Shown piece after piece: positions 45,011 to 54,175 of a stretch of 64,000 nt of DNA. The position numbers and the translations under genes were made by a program. How positions within the stretch are numbered: position 1 is the first letter of the stretch; each line of letters opens with the position of its first letter. Under the pieces are notes generated by a model. That model was not told where the DNA came from. It searched no databases and saw nothing but the letters and a program-made list of their open reading frames with translations. The stretch comes from Caldilinea sp. CFX5 (GTDB lineage Bacteria > Chloroflexota > Anaerolineae > Caldilineales > Caldilineaceae), in assembly GCA_021405325.1 (NCBI GenBank), contig QWII01000001.1, positions 1-64,000 on the forward strand, given 5' to 3'.

Positions 45011-48000
45011 ATGCACACCCTGAACATTCAACTTCTCGGCAACTTTCAACTCCATTATGCCGGCCACCCCGTGACGGGACTACAGCAGGCGCGTCTGCAA
45101 TCCTTGCTCGCGTACCTGCTGTTGCAGCGGCCGGTCGCGCAACCGCGCCAGCACCTGGCCTTTCTCTTCTGGCCGGATTCGAGTGAAGCCCAGGCCCTCA
45201 CCAACCTGCGCAAGCAACTGCTCTTTTTACGGCGCGTATTACCAGATGCCGATCAGTTCCTGCGCGTCGATACGAAAGTTGTGGAATGGAACCCCAATGC
45301 GGTTTTCACGCTCGATGTGACCGAATTTGAACAAGCCCTGGCTCGCGCGCGCGCGCTTTCTGGGGAAGAAGCCATCGCAACGCTCCAGGCGGCTATCACC
45401 TTGTACACCGGCGATCTATTGCCTGGTTGCTACGAAGATTGGATCGTCGCGAAACGGGCGGCATTGCGGGAGAAGTACAGCGAGGCATTGGAACGGTGCC
45501 TCCTTTTGTTGGAAGATCGCCGCGACTACCCGGCGGCGATCCAAATCGGCCAACAGTTACTGCGCCATGACCCCTTGCATGAAGCCACCTATCGCCGGTT
45601 GATGCGCCTGCATGCGCGCAACGGTGAGCGCGCCGCCGCCTTGAATGTTTACCACACCTGTGTGACAATCTTGCAACGCGAACTAAGCGTCGAGCCGAAT
45701 GCGGAGACGCGTGCGGCCTACCAACGCCTTTTGCAGCAGGAAATACCAGAAGTGTTGCGCCACCAACCGTCAGCGTTGGTCATGGCCAAAGCACCGTTTG
45801 TGGGTCGCCAGGCGGAATGGGCAAAGCTTACCGAACTTTGGCGGATGGTTGCCCGTGGCCACGCCCACTTTGTTTTGCTCACGGGCGAAGCGGGGATTGG
45901 CAAAACGCGCCTGGCCGAAGAACTGTTGGCCTGGGCCGAGCAACAGGGAGTGATCACGGCCCACGCCCATACCTATGCGGCCGAAGGTCGGCTGGCCTAT
46001 GCACCGGTGATTGAATGGTTACGGGCGGCGCCACTCAAGTCAAAGTTGACCCAGTTGAACGCGAACTGGTTGACCGAAGTAGCCCGCTTGTTGCCGGAGT
46101 TGCTAACCGAGCGCCCCGCTTTGCCGGCGCCCAACGCCATCACCGCCAGTTGGCAACGGCATCAATTGTTTGAAGCGCTGGCGCGCGCCACCTTGGCCGG
46201 CAAACAACCCTTGCTCCTCCTCCTCGACGATTTGCAGTGGTGTGATCAAGAGACGTTAGCATGGTTGCATTTTCTGCTGCGCTACGCCGCGCAAACACCA
46301 TTGCTCGTCATCGGCACAGCCCGCACCGCAGAAACGGATAGCGATGCGCTTGCCGCCTGGCTGGCTGACCTACAGCGTAGTGCGCGCTTCACCACGATCG
46401 AACTAGCCCCACTTACTGAACAGGAAACCGCGGCCCTGGTCGGGCAAATGGCGGATGGGCCAATGGCGCCAAGCGTGGCGAAGCAGTTGTACCAGGAAAC
46501 CGAAGGCAATCCACTCTTTGTCGTAGAGATGATGCGGACGAAGATGGGAGACGAAGGATTGGCGATTAACGACGCTTCAGGCACACCCAATCTCCAGTCG
46601 CCAGTCTCTAATCCGCGGTTGCTGCCACCCAAAGTCCATGCCGTCCTGCAGGCGCGTCTCGCCCAACTTTCGCCGCCCGCGCGGGAATTGGCGCGGGTGG
46701 CAGCCACGATTGGCCGTGCGTTTACCGTGACCATTTTGAGCCAGGCCAGCGCCAGTGACGAAGATGCGTTGGTGCGTGCATTGGATGAACTGTGGCAGCA
46801 GCGCATCGTGCGCGAACAAGACCAGGAAACCTATGACTTTTGCCATGACAAGCTCCGGGAAGTCGCCTATGGTGAACTAAGCCCAGTCCGCCGCCGGCTC
46901 CTCCATCGCCGCGTTGCCGGAGCATTGGAACAAATGCACGACGCTGTGTCCAACAGCGTTAGCGGACAGATTGCGGCTCATTACGAGCAGGCGGGTTTAG
47001 CGGCGCAAGCCATTCGCTATTATCGCCAGACCGCCGCCGCTGATCGGCGCATCTACGCCAACCATGAAGCCAGCCAACAGCTTGAAAAAGCCTTGCGGTT
47101 GCTCGGCACGTTGCCAAGCACGCCTGAATATATTCAACAAGAACTCCATTTGCAAATGGAGTTGGCCGCCATTTTGATGGACACCACAGGGTATGCTTCC
47201 GCGGCGGCAGAACAAGCCTATGCCCGCGCGTTGGCCTTGTCCGCACAAGTCGAAAAATCGGCGCAACTCTTCCCCATCCTGTGGGGGTTGCACGAAGTCT
47301 ATCTCTTTCAAGCCAAGTATGAGCAGACGCGCGCCTTGTCCGAACAATGTCTTGCCTTGGCGGAGGAGTTACAAGACCCTGACCTGCTCTTGCAAGCCCA
47401 CCATGCCCTCTGGGCCGTACTCGCACATCTTGCGCCCGACGAGTTGCCGCTGGCTTTGACCCACGCCCAAGCGGGTATCGCCCGCTATGATCCGGCGCAG
47501 CACCATGTTCACGCCTTTCACTATGGTGGGCATGACCCTGGCCTTTGCTGTCGCGAAATTGCCGCCAGGGTGCTTTGGTTGCTTGGCTATCCAGCGCAAG
47601 CCAGACAAGTCGGCCAGGAGGCGCTGCAACTTGGGTATCAACTAAACCATCCGCTCAGTTTGGTCTTTATCCTCATCAATATGGCAAGCATGCATGTCTT
47701 GTACCGGGAGGCAGACCGCGTTGCCGAGCTAACCGCGGCGGCCATCACCATTGCGCTTGAACGGAAAATTCCACACGAATTAGCGGAAGCTCTGCTGCTG
47801 CACGGCTGGGCGCTGGCCATGCAAGGGCAGGTCGAACAAGGCATTGCCCAACTGCAGCAAGGGATTGCGGAGTGGGACGCCTTAGGACTTGTGTTGCAAC
47901 GTTCGTATCATCTGCTACTGTTAGCCGAAGCGTACACCAAAGCCGGGCAATTGGCCGCGGCGCTGACCGCGGTCGAGGAAGCACTGACTGCCGCCTACAC

Positions 48001-48301
48001 GAGTGGCGAACGCTATCTGGAAGCAGAAGCGCATCGTCTGCGCGGCCAGTTGCTATTGGCCACTGGGCCGGCGGTAGACGCGGCCGAGCACGCCTACCAA
48101 CAAGCGCTGGCTGTCGCGCGTCAACAAAAAGCCAAATCGCTGGAGTTGCGCGCCACAGTGAGTTTGAGCCGCCTCTGGCAGCAACAGGGCAAGCAGGCGC
48201 AGGCCCGCCAACTGCTGGCTGAGATCTATGGATGGTTCACCGAAGGGTTTGACACGATCGATCTCATAGCGGCAAAGACGTTGTTAGCGGAATTGGCCTA
48301 G
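45011..48301 (+). CDS. BTAD (SARP-like) transcriptional regulator with AAA ATPase and TPR
   Basis: A 1096-residue protein. An OmpR-like winged helix (residues 1-95, LLGNFQLHYAGHPV; RQHLAFLFWPDSSEAQALTNLRKQL) is followed by the bacterial transcriptional activator domain (about 100-245). An AAA ATPase domain then carries Walker A GEAGIGKTR near residue 293 and LLLLDDLQWCDQETLAWL as Walker B. A long helical TPR region completes it. This is the large LAL/SARP regulator architecture common in Chloroflexota and Actinobacteria, which integrates a signal with target promoter activation. CCAGGAAG precedes ATG 45011. A hairpin (48331-48392) follows the gene. Confidence 0.9.
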   Translation: MHTLNIQLLGNFQLHYAGHPVTGLQQARLQSLLAYLLLQRPVAQPRQHLAFLFWPDSSEAQALTNLRKQLLFLRRVLPDADQFLRVDTKVVEWNPNAVFTLDVTEFEQALARARALSGEEAIATLQAAITLYTGDLLPGCYEDWIVAKRAALREKYSEALERCLLLLEDRRDYPAAIQIGQQLLRHDPLHEATYRRLMRLHARNGERAAALNVYHTCVTILQRELSVEPNAETRAAYQRLLQQEIPEVLRHQPSALVMAKAPFVGRQAEWAKLTELWRMVARGHAHFVLLTGEAGIGKTRLAEELLAWAEQQGVITAHAHTYAAEGRLAYAPVIEWLRAAPLKSKLTQLNANWLTEVARLLPELLTERPALPAPNAITASWQRHQLFEALARATLAGKQPLLLLLDDLQWCDQETLAWLHFLLRYAAQTPLLVIGTARTAETDSDALAAWLADLQRSARFTTIELAPLTEQETAALVGQMADGPMAPSVAKQLYQETEGNPLFVVEMMRTKMGDEGLAINDASGTPNLQSPVSNPRLLPPKVHAVLQARLAQLSPPARELARVAATIGRAFTVTILSQASASDEDALVRALDELWQQRIVREQDQETYDFCHDKLREVAYGELSPVRRRLLHRRVAGALEQMHDAVSNSVSGQIAAHYEQAGLAAQAIRYYRQTAAADRRIYANHEASQQLEKALRLLGTLPSTPEYIQQELHLQMELAAILMDTTGYASAAAEQAYARALALSAQVEKSAQLFPILWGLHEVYLFQAKYEQTRALSEQCLALAEELQDPDLLLQAHHALWAVLAHLAPDELPLALTHAQAGIARYDPAQHHVHAFHYGGHDPGLCCREIAARVLWLLGYPAQARQVGQEALQLGYQLNHPLSLVFILINMASMHVLYREADRVAELTAAAITIALERKIPHELAEALLLHGWALAMQGQVEQGIAQLQQGIAEWDALGLVLQRSYHLLLLAEAYTKAGQLAAALTAVEEALTAAYTSGERYLEAEAHRLRGQLLLATGPAVDAAEHAYQQALAVARQQKAKSLELRATVSLSRLWQQQGKQAQARQLLAEIYGWFTEGFDTIDLIAAKTLLAELA

Positions 48302-48330
48302 TACACAGCGGCCTAAATAAGCCAATGGTT

Positions 48331-48392
48331 AAGAAACCAGGGTTTTCCAGTGGTAGACTACCTGATTTGGCAGCCAAAAACCCTGGTTTCTT
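48331..48392 (+). terminator. Hairpin after the BTAD regulator
   Basis: AAGAAACCAGGGTTTT (48331-48346) is exactly complementary to 48377-48392, and a weaker outer pairing flanks it. The region 48302-49173 has no gene. Confidence 0.6.
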
Positions 48393-48407
48393 TTCCGCCG
48401 TTCTGTA

Positions 48408-48597
48408 CTAGTGTTTTGTCAAAGAAGTCTTAACCGGTTGACCCGTCCCGGAGGGACGACTGAGTTTAGGGAAGAGAAAATGAGAATACCCGTTTCTAAA
48501 CTCATGCGTCCCTAAACTCAACTGTCCCTCCGGGACAAAACCGTACCCGTATACGAACTCAACCAAATCTATCAGGACTTCGTTGACAAAACACTAG
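48408..48597. repeat. MITE-like element 1 with CTAGTGTTTTGTCAA ends
   Basis: Ends 48408-48429 and 48576-48597 are inverted with one mismatch. An internal inverted repeat (about 48442-48471 with 48510-48536) contains GTCCCGGAGGGAC. The whole is a nested palindrome about 190 bases long with no coding capacity. Confidence 0.75.
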
Positions 48598-48713
48598 TGT
48601 TTTGTCAACGAAGTCCTGATCGGTAGTAAAGACTTTAGTCTTTGGGCTGGCCGGGAGAAAGACTAAAGTCTTTACTACGGTCAACTTGTCATGACTTATT
48701 TTACAGAACACTA
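48594..48713. repeat. MITE-like element 2 abutting element 1
   Basis: It begins with the same CTAGTGTTTTGTCAA end and closes with an imperfect inverted copy ending ACACTAG at about 48713. The core 48622-48643 is complementary to 48657-48678 (GTAGTAAAGACTTTAGTCTTT type). The shared CTAG junction suggests that two related elements are stacked. Confidence 0.65.
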
Positions 48714-49034
48714 GCACTTTGCGCATGGTTCACGCGACCCGCCCCGGCCACGGAACGCCGCGGAACGCCTTCCGGCCTAAACTGCCTCCCTATTTCTGCT
48801 TTTTCCTGTACCAAGCAACGATTTTGGAACGGGTCATCTGCTATTCTATGGCTACCTTGGCAAAAGAATCAGGATGGCTCAGCCGGAACGCAGGGGCTTG
48901 ACAGCCATCTTCCGGAAAGGTCGGTCCGGTCGACAGGATCGTCTGGTCATACCTTCCCGGAAGATTGGGTTGTCAACGCGCTGGGTTTCAAACGAGAAAT
49001 CATTCAATGGAGCGTAATTATTCGGATCAGCCCA

Positions 49035-49138
49035 AAACACGACAACGGATTCGGGCGGCAACTGATTTACGATCTAGTTAGGCAAACTCGGGAATTACCG
49101 ACAACGTATCTGTTACCTTCCGAATCCGTTGTCGTGTT
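49035..49138. repeat. Dispersed inverted repeat, family A copy 3
   Basis: ACACGACAACGGATTCGG near 49036 is inverted at about 49119-49138. The same ACAACGGATT core occurs at 5566 and 34773. Between the MITE pair and this copy (48714-49034) there is only a weaker inverted repeat (around 48898-48921 with 48950-48975). Confidence 0.65.
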
Positions 49139-49173
49139 GCACCTGGCTGCGTCGTTACCACTGGAGGTAAAAA

Positions 49174-50259
49174 GTGTCCAATGAAAAACTGCGCGTCGGC
49201 ATCATCGGCATTGGCATGTATGCCCTTTACAACCATGTGCCACAACTGCGGGAGACCGGCCGGGTCGAAGTCGTGGCCTGTGCCCGGCGCAACCCGGAGC
49301 GCCTGGCGATGGCGCAACAAGCACTTCAGATCGAGCATGGCTATACGGATTGGCGCCGGATGCTGGAAGCAGAGCCGCTCGATGCCGTGGTCGTGAGTAC
49401 ACCCCACCATGCCCATGTTGAACCGACGTTGGCTGCACTGGAGCGGGGGTGCCATGTCCTGGTTGACAAACCCATGGCGCTGACCAGCGCAGAAGCCTGG
49501 GCAATGGTGGAGGCGGCAGAGAAAGCTAACAGAGTCTTGATGGTCTCCGGCAGCCGCATCAAGGGGAAGTGGCAGATGGTGAAGTCGCAGATTGCGGCCG
49601 GAGTGATCGGGCGCGTGCAGCAGATCAACTGGGCGGTCTCGACCTACCGGCGCTGGTTCTGGGAAAGTGAGGGCATTCCCGCCGACACCTTTGCGTTGTT
49701 CGACACGCTTGGCCTGCCGCGCGCATTTTATGGGGAGTGGCAGGATTGGCATCGCGATCCGACCCAGATGGGCGGCGGCGCCTTTGTCGATCTAGGGATT
49801 TATCAGTTAGACCTGCTGCTTTGGTTGGCCGGTGCGCCGGCGGTAGATGTAGTCGCCTTTACAAAAAACGCCGGACTGGCCGTGGAAAGCTTTGTCAACC
49901 TGCAAGCGCGGCTGACCAACGATGGTTTGGTGACGATGACCTTTGCTGACGCCGTACCGCAAAGCATTCTCAGCGTCGATCAGCACCTCATGATCGTGGG
50001 CGATCAAGGCGTGTTAACCGACGACGCCGAAGGCGCCATTTGGCTCCATCGCGATCACCAACGGCGGAAGCTGGAGGTAGCCGTGCCAGACACCACCATG
50101 AGTGCAGCCTTCCTCGCCACCATCCTCGACGGTCAACCCAACCTATCACCAGCGCATGAAGCCGCCTACACTGTCGAATTGATGGAAGCGACCTATCGCT
50201 CTGCCAATGAAGGAAAGATCATTCATATTGAACAAATGGAGACCCAAAGATGTGGCTGA
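49174..50259 (+). CDS. Gfo/Idh/MocA family oxidoreductase, copy 1
   Basis: A 361-residue protein with an N-terminal NAD(P)-binding domain (LRVGIIGIGMYALYNHVPQL) and VDKPMAL in place of the usual EKP lysine motif. The C-terminal substrate domain has VDLGIYQLDLLLWLAG, where the common catalytic His is Tyr. The family oxidises or reduces sugars and inositols; the altered motif suggests an unusual substrate or reaction. The start GTG 49174 follows GGAGG by six bases. It differs clearly in sequence from the Gfo/Idh genes at 54176 and 62636. Confidence 0.85.
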   Translation: MSNEKLRVGIIGIGMYALYNHVPQLRETGRVEVVACARRNPERLAMAQQALQIEHGYTDWRRMLEAEPLDAVVVSTPHHAHVEPTLAALERGCHVLVDKPMALTSAEAWAMVEAAEKANRVLMVSGSRIKGKWQMVKSQIAAGVIGRVQQINWAVSTYRRWFWESEGIPADTFALFDTLGLPRAFYGEWQDWHRDPTQMGGGAFVDLGIYQLDLLLWLAGAPAVDVVAFTKNAGLAVESFVNLQARLTNDGLVTMTFADAVPQSILSVDQHLMIVGDQGVLTDDAEGAIWLHRDHQRRKLEVAVPDTTMSAAFLATILDGQPNLSPAHEAAYTVELMEATYRSANEGKIIHIEQMETQRCG

Positions 50260-50410
50260 ACAAGTTCATGTCGGCATGGTCGACGCCGGTTGGTGGGTGG
50301 ATCTGCGTCCCATGCCATTTGATAGAATTGGCGGCGCGCTGCGGCGAGATCACGTTGGTAACCCACTTCCTCGTATACCTGTACAGCAACGTGCATACGC
50401 ATGCGCGTAA

Positions 50411-50472
50411 CAAAGTGTCCACGATCTGGACAGAAAAGAGCCTTGATCTGGACAGCGGTCGGCTGGCATAGT
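50411..50472 (+). promoter_or_regulatory. Promoter-like element, family E copy 2
   Basis: CAAAGTGTCCACGATCTGG starts at 50411. GATCTGGACA occurs at 50423-50432 and 50445-50454, 22 bases apart. CATAGT (50467-50472) lies 12 bases after the second copy. It is preceded by GCATGCGCGTAA, also shared with copy 4. The rest of the gap 50260-50598 holds no supported gene. Confidence 0.55.
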
Positions 50473-50598
50473 ATAGCCTGATCCGCGTCGGTAGGCAAGC
50501 GCTCCCGCCTGGCGCCATACCCAACCACGGTGTACAGTGGACAACATCGTACAAGAACAGACCCTTGTATGCCTAAGCTAATAGAAAGGAAAAATTTT

Positions 50599-51765
50599 AT
50601 GTATCGATCTTCCATGACCCGGTGGATAACCGTAGTGGCATCTGCGCTTGCGCTGCTGCTGGCGGCCTGTCAGCCAATCCAACCCGTGTCCCCTACCCAA
50701 CCTTCGGCACAAGCCATGCCGTCGGGTTCCGTATCGCCCGACGATCCGGTTGACGCGCAGATCGCCAATGCCATGAGCGCAGGGCCGGATGTTGTTGGCC
50801 GTGACGCTACAATCTTGGGTTGGGATGCAAGCGGTATGCCCACCGTCGTGTTGCGCAAGGGCACGAATGAGTGGACATGCCTGGCCGATTGGCCGGGATC
50901 GCCGGGCAACGACCCGCAGTGCTTTGACCCCGTCTGGACGGCCTGGAACGACGCCTACATGGCCGGCAAGGAGCCGAACGTTACCAGATTGGGTGTCGGC
51001 TACATGCTGGCCGGCGGCAGTGATCCGAGCAACACCGATCCCATGGCCACGGCGCCGCTGCCGGGCGAAGAGTGGGTGACTTCGCCGCCGCACCTAATGC
51101 TCCTCATCCCCGGCGACCTGGATCCCGCCGACTTCACCACCGATCATACATCCGGCCAGCCCTATATCATGTGGGAAGGCACGCCCTACGAACACCTCAT
51201 GGTGCCGGTCACTGACATGGAACAGCACCACGTCATGACCGCGACGGCATCCGCTGGCGGGGTTACGCCCAACGATCCAGTTGACGCGCAGATCGCCAAT
51301 GCCATGAGCGCCGGGACAGACGTTGTTAGCCGTGAGGCCACGATAATGGGGTGGGACGCAAGTGGCATGCCCACGGTCGTGCTGCGGAAGGGCACGAATG
51401 AATGGACGTGCCTGGCCGATTGGCCGGCGTCGCCGGGCAACGATCCGCAGTGCTTCGATCCCGTCTGGACCGCCTGGAACGACGCCTACATGGCCGGCAA
51501 GGAGCCGAATGTTCCGCGCTTAGGTGTCGGCTACATGCTGGCGGGCGGCAGCGATCCGAGCAACACCGATCCCATGGCCACGGCGCCGCTGCCTGGCGAA
51601 GACTGGGTGACTTCGCCGCCCCATCTGATGCTCCTCATCCCCGGCGACCTGGATCCCGCCGACTTTACCACCGACCACACGTCGGGCCAGCCTTACATTA
51701 TGTGGGAAGGCACGCCCTATGAACACCTCATGGTGCCGGTCGCGGCAATGACGGAAAGCCATTAA
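50599..51765 (+). CDS. Lipoprotein with a recent internal tandem duplication
   Basis: A 388-residue protein with lipobox LLLAAC followed by QPIQ, nearly identical to the TPR lipoprotein's. Two copies of a domain of about 165 residues (DPVDAQIANAMSAG, then LGWDASGMPTVVLRKGTNEW, GGSDPSNTDPMATAPLPGE, IMWEGTPYEHLMVPV) are almost identical in protein and DNA, with an offset of 531 bases, so duplication was recent. The function is unknown. AAAGGAAAAA precedes ATG 50599. It is expressed from the E-type element upstream (inference). Confidence 0.8.
   Translation: MYRSSMTRWITVVASALALLLAACQPIQPVSPTQPSAQAMPSGSVSPDDPVDAQIANAMSAGPDVVGRDATILGWDASGMPTVVLRKGTNEWTCLADWPGSPGNDPQCFDPVWTAWNDAYMAGKEPNVTRLGVGYMLAGGSDPSNTDPMATAPLPGEEWVTSPPHLMLLIPGDLDPADFTTDHTSGQPYIMWEGTPYEHLMVPVTDMEQHHVMTATASAGGVTPNDPVDAQIANAMSAGTDVVSREATIMGWDASGMPTVVLRKGTNEWTCLADWPASPGNDPQCFDPVWTAWNDAYMAGKEPNVPRLGVGYMLAGGSDPSNTDPMATAPLPGEDWVTSPPHLMLLIPGDLDPADFTTDHTSGQPYIMWEGTPYEHLMVPVAAMTESH
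50751..51753 (+). repeat. 531-bp tandem duplication inside the lipoprotein gene
   Basis: The sequence around 50751 recurs at 51282, and similarity continues to the end of each domain. Since 531 is a multiple of three, the frame is kept. Confidence 0.8.
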
Positions 51766-51802
51766 GGTTTTGGTTCATCTGTCAAAAGAGTGATCGCCCG
51801 AA

Positions 51803-51869
51803 AACGTCCCCGGCACGGCGCAAACGATTTCTGTTATACCTACATTTTCTGCGCCGTGCCGGGGACGTT
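51803..51869. repeat. Perfect 20-bp inverted repeat
   Basis: Arms 51803-51822 and 51850-51869 (AACGTCCCCGGCACGGCGCA type) are complementary around a 27-base loop, between the duplicated lipoprotein gene and the next gene. It may serve as a terminator. Confidence 0.65.
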
Positions 51870-51961
51870 GCTCACACTTTGCCTAGGTGAGCGAAGTTTT
51901 TTTGCATAATCCCCGAAAAGGTCTATTCCAATTTAAGTTCTGTACTATCAGGAGGATAAAC

Positions 51962-52846
51962 ATGAATCTCAGCGAGGCACGGGAAGGGTACATTCCCGTT
52001 ACGGGTGGCCGTGTCTGGTACCAGATTGTGGGATCAGGGGAGGCTACGCCCTTGCTGGTGCTGCATGGCGGCCCCGGTATCCCGCATGATTACCTCGAGC
52101 CACTGGCTGACTTGGCGGATGAACGACCGGTGATCTTTTATGACCAACTGGGCTGTGGCAAGTCGGAGCGGCCTGACGATGTCTCGCTCTGGCGCATCGA
52201 GCGGTTTGCGGAGGAAGTGGGGCAGGTACGCCAGGCGCTTGGGTTGAACCAGGTACATCTGCTGGGTCATTCCGGCGGCACGATAGTGGCGCTTGAGTAT
52301 CTTTTGGCGCAACCAACGGGCGTCGTGAGCTTAACCCAAGTCGGACCTGTTTTGAGCGCCCCGAGATTGATGGCGGACACCAATCGCCTGTATGCGACTT
52401 TGCCCGAGGAAATGTTTGCGGCGGTGCAGCGGCATGAAGCCGCCGGTACGATGGACAGTGAAGAGTATCGGCAAGCGGTCGAGGCGTACTCACGGCGTTA
52501 CATGAATCGAGTATGGCCAAGACCTGAAGCGGCACAGCGGACAAGGCAGGGCATAGGTGTCCAGGTCGTTCTCGCGGTGTGGGGGCCATACGAGTTACAG
52601 GTCACCGGCAATCTCAAAGACTATGACCGTACCGACCGCGCCCATGAGCTACAATTGCCAACGCTCTTCATCTGTGGCCGCGCTGACGTCTGCACACCGG
52701 AGGAGACGGCGCGCTATCACCGCCTCGTGGACGGGTCGAAACTGGTGATCTTGGAGCAGAGTTCCCATGCACCCTTCGTGGAAGAGCGCGAGCCTTTTAT
52801 GCAAGTCGTACGCGATTTTCTGCGGCAGGTAGAGGCGGGTTCATAA
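51962..52846 (+). CDS. pip: Proline iminopeptidase-like alpha/beta hydrolase
   Basis: A 294-residue alpha/beta hydrolase with HGGPGIPHDYLEPL and FYDQLGCGKSERP, hallmarks of proline iminopeptidases. The nucleophile lies in GHSGG, the acid in CGRADVCTPEE and the His in SSHAPF. The family releases N-terminal proline from peptides, though related amide hydrolases share the motif. CAGGAGGATAA is a strong ribosome-binding site for ATG 51962. A 14-bp hairpin follows. A second alpha/beta hydrolase gene is 112 bases downstream. Confidence 0.85.
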   Translation: MNLSEAREGYIPVTGGRVWYQIVGSGEATPLLVLHGGPGIPHDYLEPLADLADERPVIFYDQLGCGKSERPDDVSLWRIERFAEEVGQVRQALGLNQVHLLGHSGGTIVALEYLLAQPTGVVSLTQVGPVLSAPRLMADTNRLYATLPEEMFAAVQRHEAAGTMDSEEYRQAVEAYSRRYMNRVWPRPEAAQRTRQGIGVQVVLAVWGPYELQVTGNLKDYDRTDRAHELQLPTLFICGRADVCTPEETARYHRLVDGSKLVILEQSSHAPFVEEREPFMQVVRDFLRQVEAGS

Positions 52847-52850
52847 GTGA

Positions 52851-52881
52851 GAGCTGACAGGTGCGGCGCACCTGTCAGCTC
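52851..52881 (+). terminator. Hairpin after the iminopeptidase gene
   Basis: GAGCTGACAGGTGC (52851-52864) is exactly complementary to 52868-52881 with a 3-base loop, five bases after the stop codon. No T-run follows. Confidence 0.6.
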
Positions 52882-52958
52882 TGGCGTTCGCGTGCCCTGC
52901 ACATCAGGGTGGGACAACTTGCGTATTATCACAACATTCATTCACAAGGAGAGCAAAG

Positions 52959-53789
52959 ATGACAGGACAAGCCATGGATTGCATCCAAATCAACGGCGTA
53001 ACCCTGGAAGTTCGGGAGCAGGGCGCGGGCGAGCCGGTCGTATTTGTGCATGGTGCGATGGGTGACGAATGCGCCGCCATCGTCACCGAGCCGGCCCTGA
53101 CCAACCACTATCGGGTGATCGATTATCATCGGCGCGGCTGGGGCAAGAGCGCGCGGCTGGAGGCTCCGCTCAGTATTGAACAACAGGCCGCCGACTGCCG
53201 AGCGGTCATGCAGCATTTCGGTGTAGAACGAGCGCACCTGGTCGGTCAATCCTACGGCGGCGTCATTCTCCTCCAGATGGCGCTGGACACCCCGGACGCC
53301 GTGCAAACGCTTTCGCTGCTGGAACCGGCCTTGCCTTCCATTCTCTACAACGCACCGGCCTTCGGTGCGGTGGTGACCAAGGCCGCAACCCTGTTTGCGG
53401 CTGGTGACCCGGCTGGGGCGATGGATGTCTTTGGCCAGGCGGTCGCCGGCGCGGATTACCGTGCCGTGTTTGACCAGACCTTACCGCCTGGCGCCTTTGA
53501 ACGCTGGGTGGCGGATGCGGCCACTTTCTTCCAGTATGATGCGCCCGCCCTGCAACCGTGGACCTTTACGCACGCCAGCGCAGAGCAGGTTACCCAGCCG
53601 ATCCTGAACCTGCGCGGGGTCAATACCCAACCCTATTTTTGCGAGTGCTTCGACACAATCCAGGCATGGTTCCCCCATGCCGAGAACTTTGTCGTGCCGA
53701 AGGCGCCGCATACCATGCTCCAGAACAATCCGCAAGGCACGGCTGAACGCCTGGCGAGTTTCTTTGCGGGACATCGTTTGTCGGCATGA
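52959..53789 (+). CDS. Alpha/beta hydrolase
   Basis: A 276-residue alpha/beta hydrolase-fold protein: VVFVHGAMGD oxyanion region, YHRRGWGKSARLE, nucleophile serine in GQSYGG, and His in KAPHTMLQNNP. The order and length fit general esterase/haloperoxidase-like hydrolases; the substrate is unknown. AAGGAG precedes ATG 52959. A nested inverted repeat lies 45 bases after the gene. Confidence 0.85.
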   Translation: MTGQAMDCIQINGVTLEVREQGAGEPVVFVHGAMGDECAAIVTEPALTNHYRVIDYHRRGWGKSARLEAPLSIEQQAADCRAVMQHFGVERAHLVGQSYGGVILLQMALDTPDAVQTLSLLEPALPSILYNAPAFGAVVTKAATLFAAGDPAGAMDVFGQAVAGADYRAVFDQTLPPGAFERWVADAATFFQYDAPALQPWTFTHASAEQVTQPILNLRGVNTQPYFCECFDTIQAWFPHAENFVVPKAPHTMLQNNPQGTAERLASFFAGHRLSA

Positions 53790-53832
53790 TGACAGGCAGG
53801 TGATGCAGACGTTGTATCCCTCAATAATAGAG

Positions 53833-53931
53833 TTGGTGCGCAATAAGACTCTCGACGAGCCAGACGATGGACGATAGGAAGCCGTCGTCTATCGTCCATC
53901 GTCACGGCGCAAAATGCTTATTTCGCACCAG
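53833..53931. repeat. Nested inverted repeat
   Basis: Outer ends (TGGTGCG..AATAAG near 53834-53847 with CTTATTTCGCACCA near 53917-53930) surround a perfect core: 53863-53877 pairs with 53889-53903. It is another small palindromic element. Confidence 0.65.
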
Positions 53932-54002
53932 GTCTAATGTAGATACAGAGCAAAATCGTATCTCTGTACGTTCGCTGGGTAACAAAAGTAGCTATCGAGA
54001 AA

Positions 54003-54151
54003 TCGGCATGGTTCACGAACTGGTTTACAAATGCGGGCTATCGTAGGTGCGGTTTGTAACCGCACGAACTTGGTCAACCGGAGAACGTGCGGTTTGTAAC
54101 CGCACCTACGATTTGTTAACCAACCGCTTCTCTGTAAATGAACCATGCCGA
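54003..54151. repeat. Dispersed inverted repeat, family C copy 3, in a larger palindrome
   Basis: Inner arms 54040-54065 and 54087-54112 carry the family C core (the two arms differ by a locally palindromic centre). An outer pair (TCGGCATGGTTCA 54003-54015 with 54139-54151) encloses it. No gene lies in 53790-54175. Confidence 0.7.
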
Positions 54152-54175
54152 GAAATCGTACCAAGAAGGTGAAAA

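Noticed and set aside
50207..50410. 67-codon frame after the first Gfo/Idh gene
   Set aside because: It begins inside the Gfo/Idh gene, lacks a ribosome-binding site and resembles no family.
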